NCBI GenBank assembly: GCA_006176705.1
Contig: QRFJ01005242.1
Location: 26,128 to 90,127, forward strand
DNA: 64,000 nt
Direction of reading: 5' to 3'
Source of the DNA: Cocos nucifera
Taxonomy: Eukaryota > Streptophyta > Magnoliopsida > Arecales > Arecaceae
A model generated the notes under the pieces. It was not told where the DNA came from and did not search any database. It saw nothing but the letters and a program-made list of their open reading frames with translations. Position 1 is the stretch's first letter. The number at the start of each line of letters is the position of its first letter. Shown piece after piece: positions 32,991 through 42,040 of this stretch. Position numbers and translations under genes: made by a program.

Positions 32991-34213
32991 AGATTTATGC
33001 TATCCTATAATAAGGATCATCTAGAAACTTTAGTATGTTTTTCAGGATAGATTCTTGTTCAGAAATAATAGACTGTGTATGTCATAGACATCCATAAGAG
33101 ATTTTTTAGTGTGGAAATTAAATGTGGGAGGACTGACTGGACATTTTGGATGAAATAAGATGATTGAAGCTATGAAAAATCAATCTACTAATCCAGTTTG
33201 AAGAGAGATGTTGCGAGTATCATAGCCCAGTGTCGTATGTGTGCTGTAGCAAAACATCCTAAACAAACTACTGGCCTGTATATGCCATTGCCTATCCCTG
33301 ACTGTCCATGGCAAGATGTTAGCATCGACTTTATCCTAGGCTTGCCTCGAACCATCCATAAGAATGACTCTATTTGTGTTGTAATAGACAGGTTTTCGAA
33401 AATGGCTCATTTTTTACCATGTCCTAAAGCTTCAGATGTATCCAGAGTAGCTCACTTATACTTTGATGAGGTTTTGAGATTGCATGATCTACCTAAGTCC
33501 ATTGTTTCAGACCGTGACGTCAGATTCTTAAGTTATTTTTAAAAAACTTTATGCCATTTACTAGGAATAAAACTTAATTTCTCATCTGCATATCACCCAT
33601 AAATTGATGGCTAGATTGAAGTAGTTAATAGGAGCTTAGGCAACCTTCTTAAGAGTCTAGTAGGAGAACATGTTAGTAATTAGGATTTAATCCTATCTCG
33701 AGCGGAGTTTGCTTATAATGATTCTGTCAATAGGTCTATTGGTAAGACACCATTTGAAGTTGTATATGGTTATTGTTCCCATAAACTAGTGGACTTAATC
33801 CCATTACCATGGCATGCTAGATCATCAGAAGACATAGAATCATGTGCACAGCATCTTAAGGATCTGCATGAACATATTAAAAACAAAACTAATGTCAACA
33901 ATCAAATGTATAAGTAGCTTGCAAATTCATATCATAGATCTTATAACTTTACTAAGGAAGACTATGTTATGATTCGAGTAAGACTAGAATAATTTCCACT
34001 AGGAACCATTAAGAAACTCCATGCATATGGAGCTGGACCTTATAAGATCTTGAAGAAACTAGGATTGAATGCCTACACTATAGATTTACCATCTGATTAT
34101 GGCATAAGCTCAACATTTAATGTATCAGACCTAATAAAATATAAGGAACCAGTAATAATACCTAGTGATCCATTTGAGCTTGATCTTTTTCTTTAGAGTG
34201 AATCCCATCCTTA
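32991..34213 (+). pseudogene. pol: Ty3/gypsy integrase (element G), separated from its chromodomain
   Basis: The start is badly worn (33000-33190). It then shows IAQCRMCAVAKHPKQ (end of the HHCC zinc domain), the first catalytic Asp in VSIDFILGLPRT, the second in VSDRDVRFLS, and the third acidic residue in IEVVNRSLGNLL after several stops. FAYNDSVNRSIGKTPFEVVYG and a C-terminal GPYKILKKLGLNAYTIDLP domain (about 34038-34095) follow. The frame ends in FNVSDLIKYKEPV and an acidic tail at the T3 insertion. The C-terminal chromodomain lies 4.8 kb further on (38988). Confidence 0.85.
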
Positions 34214-34218
34214 GTGCC
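34214..34218. repeat. target-site duplication of T3, left copy
   Basis: GTGCC directly before TGATAAGCATC, identical to 38983-38987. Confidence 0.9.
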
Positions 34219-34515
34219 TGATAAGCATCATAAATTCACCAATAAAAGTATTAATTTATTAATTAATTTATATTAATTTTTAAGAATTATTAATCAATTT
34301 ATATATAATTTTTAAAAAATTCATATTTTTATTAATTAAAAAATTAATTAAAAAATAATAAAAATTAATAAAAATTAAAAATATAAAATTTTATTATCAA
34401 TAGAAAGAGCTCAAATTTTAAGTAAAATAGAGCTAAAATGGAAAAGATATGAATTTTTAAAAATATAAAATAAATAAAAATTAAATAAAAAAGAAAACGG
34501 CTCAGCCGGCTCCGC

Positions 34516-34551
34516 AAGCCGAGCCACCAAGCCAAGCCGAGCCACCAAGCC
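34516..34551 (+). repeat. 18-bp tandem duplication in T3 5' LTR
   Basis: AAGCCGAGCCACCAAGCC occurs twice head to tail (34516-34533, 34534-34551), followed by a degenerate third part. T2 has one unit at the matching place. Confidence 0.8.
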
Positions 34552-35223
34552 AAGCCAAGCCATCAAAGCCGACTCAGTCATTGAAGCCATCAGCCAGTCT
34601 ACGATCCAGGCGTGGACCGCCAGCTCAGTAAAATCCGGCGAATCAGAGCTTGCCACATGGTGGACCTAGACCCTAAAGGGTCTACAGAAATTTATCGCAG
34701 CTCACAAGGGTAATTTAGTCTTTTCGCTCGGCAATAAAAGCGTTGATTGATTGCGGTGTGCGGTGCGGCCAGTCTACGCGGTCCATGGGAACAGTGATTG
34801 CGCGATCGGATGGATGTGGTTGTTTGCGGTCAGGATCGGACGACTGTGGTTGCTTCTAGATTTTATTCAGCTACAGACATCATGCGGATCACCATCGGAT
34901 GGCAGCGCTCGATCCAGGTGATGATCCGATGGTCCAGAAAGCTCCCGATGGCGATCAAACTCTTAGGCGCATGATTTGCGGCCAGATTTCCTCCATCAAA
35001 CGCGATCCAACGGCCAAAATTTAATTCGACCCGATCTGAGCTGATCTGCATTCGATTTTGATGATTTTTGGATCGTTGGATTTTTATTGAACGGCTGGAT
35101 TTTATCAAATTTATTAGACACATATCAGAGCTATTTTAATTCAAATTTTATTCAGATTTTGATGATTACAAAGGCCATTAGTCCCACATTGCCTAGAAGC
35201 AAACTTTCCAGCCCTCCTAGCTC

Positions 35224-35231
35224 TATAAAAA
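35224..35231 (+). promoter_or_regulatory. TATA box, T3 5' LTR
   Basis: TATAAAAA in CTCTATAAAAAGGACCCC after AGTCCCACATTGCCTAG. Confidence 0.7.
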
Positions 35232-35814
35232 GGACCCCAGGCCTCCAAAAATCAATATCTCCGATCAAGGTGAAGCTTTGGTACAGGGCGAAGCCAGGCT
35301 ATGGGTTAAAGGCTGCTTCGAAGCAACGGATGCCAAGAAGAAGAGTCGAGCTTCTACACCATCTTTCTGCCAATGCCAATCCAAGATCAGAGATCAAACT
35401 ATTTTATTTTTTTACATTCTATGTATTTAAATTCTAAAATTTTAATTAATAAAAATTTTATTTTTATATTTTAATTTCTTACTTTTTATTTTTATTATAA
35501 TTTAATTTCTATATTTTAATTATTACTTTTTATTTTATTGCAAGTAGATGCTAAGATCTAACTAATAGATCTTAGTACCAAATTTAAATTTCTGCATCTT
35601 TTAATTTTTATTTTCAATCTTCTGACTTCAATTTTTATTTCAAAATTCAAATCATTTTTTTTTTCTCAAAAAAATCAAAGATTTCAAATCTAAAAACACG
35701 ACCTTCCCTGTGGATTCGACCCGACTCACTGCTATCTATGCATTTTCAATAATTTTAAGAAGTCGGATTAAACTGATAAACACGGTGTCTTAATGACAAC
35801 ATCACATTTCTATC

Positions 35815-36069
35815 ATGTTTTTGGCATGTAATAAAATGTCAATGGAGTTATTTAAGCAGGATCACATTAATTTATCTCCAAAATTAAAACCGCCTTTAGT
35901 CACCATTCCAGCACCCATTGAATCAAACTTAACTCCTAAAACTCCATTCATGAGCATTTTAGAAGAACAAATAGGAGAAATTCTTAATAAACATGGGTCT
36001 GAGAATGGAATCATAAAATATATCCCAAAAATTAATAGTGAATATATCAATAATGGGATTAAAAATTAA
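35815..36069 (+). CDS. 84-codon gag-tail frame in T3 (unknown function)
   Basis: Open frame whose ATG overlaps the last base of the 5' LTR. After a few junction residues it reads NKMSMELFKQDHINLS, then Pro-rich sequence, SILEEQIGEILNKHGSENG and SEYINNGIKN before the stop. The MELFKQ part is the end of an Athila-type Gag; the rest is shared with T1 and T2 but is unlike any protease or capsid domain I know. No signal peptide, membrane segment or metal-binding motif is seen. The ATG arose at a deletion junction, so translation as such is doubtful; the frame may simply be a young remnant. Confidence 0.35.
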   Translation: MFLACNKMSMELFKQDHINLSPKLKPPLVTIPAPIESNLTPKTPFMSILEEQIGEILNKHGSENGIIKYIPKINSEYINNGIKN

Positions 36070-37355
36070 CTTTCTGAGATTGGCAATCCAAAACCATTGG
36101 AATTTGTCAATCCAATATTCGACACAGGATAGTGAGCTGCATTGTGTCTGGCTGAAGACGGTAAACTTAGCGCTTGTTGGGAGGCAACCCAATATTTAGT
36201 TTATTATCTAATTTATCTTTTTAGTTTATTTTCTTTTTAGAATAATTTGAATAAGTTGGAGGAAGAGCTCAAATTTTCAAAGGCATGTGCTGGACTAAAA
36301 ATATACTGAGTTAGGTGTATTCTTTTATATTCTTTATTACACCCTTTATTTTTTTTCCATTGAGAACAATGTCGATTAAGTTGGGGGGAGAGAAAAATAA
36401 ATTTTTTTTTAAAATATTAAGTCCTCGAAAAAGTTAGTATTTAGTATTTAGACACCTGATTATGCTTAAGAATCGAATTAGACTAAGCATTTTTTTAAAA
36501 AAAATTGATACACAGATCAGAGAATCTGTGAGATATTGAGGAATTAAGTATTATGAAAATTCAATAAAGAGTTAAGTCTAGAACATAAAAATTTTTTCCT
36601 TGGAGCATTTCTAATTATTTCTACTAGCATCAAAGAAAAGTCTACTTTTTATAGGCTTGTGTAGGGTAACTATACGTTTCTTCATATAAAAATTTATTTT
36701 AATAAAATAGTTTTCAAGTACTTTTCACTGAGTAACCGAGTTTTTTGCCTAAGCCAGCATTGAGTTTCGCGTCAAAAGGTGGGAAGGGCAAAGAAGCTCG
36801 TAGTAAAGCTAGTCTTAACTCGTAGCCTATTTGATTCGAGCTAGTAAGCCCGAGGGGTATTCTATACCTAGTGCCCTAAAGCCAACTGGTTTGAGAGTCA
36901 TTAGCCCAAGACTCGCTACATGGATCAAATAGAAAGCTTAAGAAGTTAAGACACTCAATAGTGGTACCACATTAAAAAAAAAAATAAAAAATATTGATTT
37001 CCCACCAAGTAACTGGGTCCCGTTGCCTAAGTAAGTAATGATATTCACGTCAAAAAGTGGATAATATGAAAATAAAAATTAATAAATGAAGGATGGAAGT
37101 AGCAATAGACCTGCCTATATGAAATTAGATAAATCAGAGATAAAGGTAGGATAATTTAGAAAAAATTCTGAAAAATTTAATGTTCTTTACTTAATTTTTC
37201 TATTGATAAATATTAATACCCCAATGATATATCTCATTTAAGCTCTACTGAATATCAATGGCCATTTTGAAAATTGATTAGATAAAATTCGAAACTCTAA
37301 AGTTAAAAGATATTTAAAACTAAATTCTTTCTTTACTCGAGGACGAGCAAAGCTT
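36070..37355 (+). other. 3' UTR of T3
   Basis: Best-preserved copy of the family 3' UTR. Landmarks: GCTTGTTGGGAGGCAACCCA (near 36172), the internal purine tract after AACAATGTCGATT (36366-36389), the duplicated TTGCCTAAG motif (36729-36790 and 37005-37068), and GTGCCCTAAAGCCAACTGG (near 36870). No credible frame. Confidence 0.7.
36729..37068 (+). repeat. duplicated 60-bp motif in T3 3' UTR
   Basis: Copies 36729-36790 and 37005-37068: GAGTAACCGAG...TTGCCTAAGCCAGCATTGAG...CGTCAAAAGGTGGG and AAGTAACTGGG...TTGCCTAAGTAAGTAATGAT...CGTCAAAAAGTGG. Also present twice in T1 and T2. Confidence 0.65.
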
Positions 37356-37368
37356 AAGTTGGGGGGTG
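37356..37368 (+). other. polypurine tract of T3
   Basis: AAGTTGGGGGGTG directly before the 3' LTR TGATAAG. Confidence 0.85.
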
Positions 37369-37678
37369 TGATAAGCATCATAAATTCACCAATAAAAGTA
37401 TTAATTTATTAATTAATTTATATTAATTTTTAAGAATTATTAATCAATTTATATATAATTTTTAAAAAATTCATATTTTTATTAATTAAAAAATTAATTA
37501 AAAAATAATAAAAATTAAAAAAATAAAATTTTATTATCAATAGAAAGAGCTCATTTTTTTGATCACAACGAAATAAATTTTAAGTAAAACGGAGCTAAAA
37601 TGGAAAAGATATGAATTTTTAAAAATATAAAATAAATAAAAATTAAATAAAAAAGAAAATGGCTCAGTCCGGCTCCGC

Positions 37679-37714
37679 AAGCCGAGCCACCAAGCCAAGC
37701 CGAGCCACCAAGCC
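37679..37714 (+). repeat. 18-bp tandem duplication in T3 3' LTR
   Basis: AAGCCGAGCCACCAAGCC twice head to tail, matching the 5' LTR; the duplication was therefore in the parental element. Confidence 0.8.
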
Positions 37715-38387
37715 AAGCCAAGCCATCAAAGCCGACTCAGCCGTTGAAGCCATCAGCCGGTCCACGATCCAAGTGGACCGCCAGCTCAGCAAAATCCGGC
37801 GAATCAGAGCTTGCCACGTGGTGGACCTAGACCCTAAAGGGTCTACAGAAATTTATCGTGGCTCACAAGGGTAATTTAGTCTTTTTGCTCGGCAACAGAA
37901 GCACTGATTGGCTGCGGTGTGCGGTGCGGCCGGTCTACGCGGTCCATGGGAACAGTGATTGCGCGATCGGATGGATGTGGTTGTTTGCGGTCAGGATCGG
38001 ACGGCTGTGGTTGCTTCCAGATTTTATTCAGCTACAGACATCACGCGGATCACCATCGGATGGCAGCGCTCGATCCAGGTGATGATCCGACGGTCCAGAA
38101 AGCTCCCGATGGTGATCAAACTCTCAGGCGCATGATTTGCGGCCAGATTTCCTCCATCAAGCATGCGATCCAACGGCCAGAATTTAATCCGACCCGATCT
38201 GAAGCTGATCTGCATCCGATTTTGATGATTTTTGGACCGTTGGATTTCTATTGAATGGCTGGATTTTATTAGATTTATTAGAGATGTATCAAAGCTATTT
38301 TAATTCAAATTTTATTCAGATTTTGATGATTACAAAGGCCATTAGTCCCATATTGCCTAGAAGCAAACTTTCCAGCCCTCCTAGCTC

Positions 38388-38395
38388 TATAAAAA
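38388..38395 (+). promoter_or_regulatory. TATA box, T3 3' LTR
   Basis: TATAAAAA in CTCTATAAAAAGGACCCC. Confidence 0.7.
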
Positions 38396-38982
38396 GGACC
38401 CCAGGCCTCCAAAAATCAATATCTCCGATCAAGGTGAAGCTTTGGTATAGGGCAAAGCCAGGCTATGGGTTAAAGACTGCTTTGAAGCAACGAATGTCGA
38501 GAAGAAGAGCCGAGCTTCTACACCATCTTTCTGCCAATGCCAATCCAAGATCAGAGATCAGGCTATTTTATTTTTTTACATTCTATGTATTTAAATTCTA
38601 AAATTTTAATTAATAAAAATTTTATTTTTGTATTTTAATTTCTTGCTTTTTATTTTTATTGTAATTTAATTTCTATATTTTAATTATTACTTTTTATTTT
38701 ATTGCAAGTAGATGCTAAGATCTAACTAATAGATCTTAGTACTAAATTTAAATTTCTGCATCTTTTAATTTTTATTTTCAATCTTTCGACTTCAATTTTT
38801 ATTTCAAAATTCAAATCATTTTCTCTTTCTTCTCAAAAAAATTAAAGATTTCAAATCTAAAAACACCACCTTCCCTGTGGATTCGACCCGACTCACTACT
38901 ATCTACGCATTTTCAATAATTTTAAGAAGTCGGATTAAACTGATAAACACGGTGTCTTAATGACAACATCGCATTTCTATCA

Positions 38983-38987
38983 GTGCC
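38983..38987. repeat. target-site duplication of T3, right copy
   Basis: GTGCC directly after TTTCTATCA. Confidence 0.9.
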
Positions 38988-39190
38988 CACTGCCCACTAT
39001 TCCAAGAAAACATGATCGCATTGATAAAATTTTAGATGAGCAGGTTGTGTCAACTAGAAGGCATGGATATCAGTGATATCTAGTCTGATGGCAAGGTTGA
39101 CTAGAATTCAAGAATACTTGGATCACCCGAGAGGAGTTGCAATAGATCAATTTAGATCGGCTTGAACAATTCTAGAGCCACAATGGACCA
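38988..39190 (+). pseudogene. pol: integrase chromodomain (element G)
   Basis: C-terminal targeting module of chromovirus integrase, which in working elements binds methylated histone H3 and steers insertion to heterochromatin. Reads IPRKHDRIDKILDEQVV, TRRHGYQ, a YLV-x-WQG strand with a stop in place of the residue before Trp, then NTWITREEL. These are the usual motifs of a chromodomain (KILD, YLVKW-G, TWE-like). Five in-frame stops, several from single transitions of Trp, Gln or Arg codons. It was split from the integrase core by T3. Confidence 0.8.
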
Positions 39191-39228
39191 TACTCGTTAG
39201 AGCCAAATTTTTCTCATCCTAGAGAAAT

Positions 39229-40216
39229 TGGTGCAGGCACCAGTTCATAAGCCACCATCTAGCTTGACTAAGCTAAACTACCACATGTGCCACATGAATG
39301 CCACCTTTGCACTGCATCATCACTCGAGTTGGAGCCTTGATGGACCCTTGATGCTGACCAAAGGAGAATCTCAAATCCCTAGCCTACACCATGAAGAAGT
39401 CCTAAAAGATCAGCCCAAAAATGACCACATGGCAACTGTTGATTGGTGCGAGATGTGGTCCAAGTTTATCACAAGATGGCACTACCTATAGGATTAGCTT
39501 ATTAGAGTTTGATTTATTTTAAATTATTAGTATTTGAATTATTTTAGACTCTTGTTATTTTATCTATAAATATCTTATATTAGAACTCTTAATGGAATGA
39601 AAAATGAATGAGAATTTAAAATTGTTGCTTTCTTCTCCAATCTAGAGATCCTCTTTCCCTGTTGGTCTTTTTTTCTCTCTTCCTCTCTTCTTCTAAGTTT
39701 TTTTCTCTCTGTGCTTGAACTTATCCCTATACCAAGATCAAAACCACCACCCCTCCACACACCATCTACTATCCAAGATATTGATCTGGAGTAATGCTTA
39801 AAAGTGCCTTGATTTTGAATTCGTGAAGTTCTTCCATGGATCAGGATCGCAACCGCCTATAATAACTTAACTTCTCTAAGATTGAATCGAGCGATCATCT
39901 GAGCAGAATCTTCATAGATCTATTTAGAAAATTATTATTGTTAGTGAGTAAAATTTATTTTCTTGAATTTTCTTAGATCTAAATCTAAATTGCAAAGCTT
40001 AGTCAAGAAGAGGATTTCTCAATTACCTTCGATCCTAAATTTTTTAAAAATTAAAAGGGATAACTATACATGCTAGGAAGATCTACTTGCTTTAATCAAT
40101 ACTATTCTTCCTTGATAATTTAGATCATGTTAGATTTGCTTCTATTTATTATTTTGATTGCTAAAAATAAATAAATAAATTAGTTGCATCTTCAATCGCA
40201 TACCCATCCTGCATCA
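39229..40216 (+). repeat. 3' LTR of chromovirus G
   Basis: Starts TGGTGCAGGCACC just after the chromodomain tail and ends CATCCTGCATCA. The ends form an imperfect inverted repeat (TGGTGCAGG / CCTGCATCA), which fixes the borders without a second LTR. TATA box at 39565. Length 988 bp. The 87-codon open frame at 39228-39491 lies in U3 and matches no protein motif. Confidence 0.7.
39565..39572 (+). promoter_or_regulatory. TATA box, G 3' LTR
   Basis: TATAAATA in TTTTATCTATAAATATC, about 335 bases into the LTR. Confidence 0.6.
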
Positions 40217-40874
40217 CCTTTCGTGAGTTCCTTTCTACACGAGAAAATTAAATTCAAAAATTTCGAGAGAGGAAAAATACAGAGATTGTAAGGCGTAGGG
40301 TTCTTGGTGAGTGCATACCCTAGGATTTCGACCTAGGGTTCGGGGAGCATTTTTATGAGCTACGAGTGTTGTAAAATCATAAGAAAACTAGGATGGCCTC
40401 CACTACCTCTCCTCTATCTCTACTAGTGATCCAGAGCATCCAAAGAGGTTGTGGAGTGAGATCAAAGGAGTTTGATCAAGATCAGCTATTGAAGCTTCCG
40501 ACGTCGAGCTAGCACTTGGGAGGAGTTGATCGAAACTAGGGCCTCATGTGGATGATGCACAAAGGCCAAACAACTTGTGTGGCTACATCGTGATAAGAGG
40601 ACCTCCCTGGTGGTGATCAAATTATGGTGTTCAACTACTTGTGCAAGGTATCATGTTCTGAACACGTTAAGTAGTAAAATTATTTTACTGCTAGCAATTT
40701 AATTTTTTAGATTTTAATTGCATATATATCACATTTATATCCTTGATATGTAGGATTTTTGGTATGATCAATAGCTTTTAGAAAATTAATTAGATTAATT
40801 TTTAATTCTACTACATTAAATTTTTGAAAAAGTTTCAAAAGTAGAGCTAGAAATCCTATACTATATACCTATCA
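40217..40874 (+). other. unassigned stretch between G and K
   Basis: No gag, pol, LTR end, primer site or tandem repeat recognised. The part 40300-40660 is richer in G and C than its surroundings and resembles the leader/U5 part of a copia element (GTGTGGCTACATCG, GCAAGGTATCATGTTCTGAA), but I cannot confirm this. It may be the sequence into which G inserted, or the lost 5' part of K. Confidence 0.3.
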
Positions 40875-42040
40875 GTTACTACTTCTGCCATGCTGAAGAA
40901 TGAAAGATGTTCATCAGTAATAAGAGAATATTTTTGGAAAAAATGTTTCTTAAAAAAAAACTGCTACCTCTAATGTTGAACTTGATGAAGTTCGACAGGT
41001 TGAAAAATTGACATATTCTAGTGAACCTACAGAACTAGATTTAATAAGATCAAACCCAAAGCCCATTATTGAGGCACTTTTGAGGAGATCCAGTAGAGTA
41101 CCGCATTAACTGGATAGATATTATGATTTCTTGATTCAAAATGATGATCCTGTTGAACTCGAGGAGAATGATGATGATCTGATTACCTACATGGATGCCA
41201 TGCAGAGATCCAACTCTGATAAGTGGCTAGAAGCCATGAAGTTCGAAATGGAGTCCATGAAGGTCAGTAGTATATATGGATACTGGTTAATCCATCTGAA
41301 GGGATAAAATCCATTGGGTGTAAGTAGATTTTCAAAAGAAAAAGAAGTATAGATGGGAAGATGGAGACCTATAAAGTCCATCTAGTTGCCAAGGGATATT
41401 TTCAGCATTATGGTATTGATTATGATGAGACTTTTTTTTCAATGGCAATGTTCAAGTCCATTCAAATTTTTCTTTTGATAGCAGCATACTTGGACTATAA
41501 AATCTGACAAATAGTTGTAAAGACAACTTTTCTGAATGGAGAGTTAAAAGAAGAGGTATATATAATACAGCCTGAAAGATTCACATCCGCAGATGAGTCC
41601 AAGGTGTATAAGCTTTAGAGATCCTTTCATGGATTGAAGCAGGCATCTCGGAGTTGGAACATACATTTTGATAAGATGATCAAAATGTAAGATTTCATTA
41701 AGAACAAGAGAAACCCTTCATGTATAAATGGGCTAATGGTTCTATAATAGTATTTCTTGTATTGTATGTGAATGATATTCTCTTAATCAGGAATGACATC
41801 TCTGTACTATAGAAAATAAATGTGTGGCTATCATCTCAATTTTTCATTAAGGATTTGGAAGAAGCTTCCTACATCCTAAGGATGAAGAATTATAAAGATA
41901 AATCTAAAAGATTGCTTAGGTTATTCTAGTCCACGTACATCAATACCGTGCTGAAGCGGTTCAATATGGCAAATTTCAAGAAAGGCTATCTTTCGATAGG
42001 CCATGAAATTATTCTCTCAAATAAAAGTTGTCCGACAACT
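40875..42040 (+). pseudogene. pol: Ty1/copia reverse transcriptase fragment (element K)
   Basis: Begins in the integrase-RT linker (AEE-KMFIS, IFLEKMF), then a run with LRRSSRVPH, MDAMQRSNSDKWLEAMKFEMESMK and further RT strands in shifting frames. The catalytic box reads YVND at 41765-41776 instead of YVDD (gat to aat), so the active-site Asp is lost. It continues through ISSQF-like and ILRMKNYKDKSKRLL segments and stops at SCPTT, where J is inserted. At least four frameshifts and many stops. No LTR of K is seen. Confidence 0.78.

Larger units (their letters stand above)
29835..34218 (+). mobile_element. chromovirus G, segment 2: gag to integrase
   Basis: Ty3/gypsy order gag, protease, RT, RNase H, integrase between the insertions D and T3. 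Continues at 38983 with a chromodomain and a 3' LTR. I do not assign a chromovirus clade. Confidence 0.88.
34219..35815 (+). repeat. 5' LTR of T3
   Basis: 1597 bp, TGATAAGCATCATAAATTC to CACATTTCTATCA. Differs from the 3' LTR by a deletion of about 25 bp after GAGCTCA near 34412 and by scattered transitions. It holds the doubled 18-bp GCC-rich unit, a series of GATC-GATGG-like motifs (34804-35098) and the TATA box. Open frames at 34365-34656 and 34863-35123 (minus) and 35087-35437 (plus) are LTR shadows. Confidence 0.92.
34219..38982 (+). mobile_element. Athila-like element T3, complete non-autonomous form, 4764 bp
   Basis: Two LTRs (34219-35815 and 37369-38982) in the same orientation, 1553 bp of internal sequence, and a perfect duplication GTGCC. 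The interior holds only an 84-codon gag-tail frame, a 3' UTR and a polypurine tract. There is no pol, no capsid and no complete primer-binding site after the 5' LTR. LTRs and 3' UTR match T1, T2 and the minus-strand elements I and J. It inserted in G between integrase and chromodomain. Confidence 0.92.
37369..38982 (+). repeat. 3' LTR of T3
   Basis: 1614 bp, TGATAAGCATCATAAATTC to CGCATTTCTATCA. In 37790-38172 against the 5' LTR I count 18 substitutions, all transitions, and one 2-base indel; the AT-rich first 140 bases are identical. The 18-bp unit is also doubled here (37679-37714). Open frames at 37659-38601 are LTR shadows. Confidence 0.92.
38983..40216 (+). mobile_element. chromovirus G, segment 3: chromodomain and 3' LTR
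   Basis: Continues the pol of G past T3 (chromodomain 38988-39190) and ends with a 988-bp LTR. Confidence 0.82.

Noticed and set aside
37659..38254. Overlapping 71-111 codon frames in the T3 3' LTR
   Set aside because: Kept open by GC-rich U3 sequence; the 5' LTR has only part of them because of a 25-bp indel and changes, so not a gene.
39228..39491. 87-codon frame with His- and Pro-rich sequence
   Set aside because: It starts at the LTR border and lies in U3 of the G LTR; no known domain and no second copy to test conservation.
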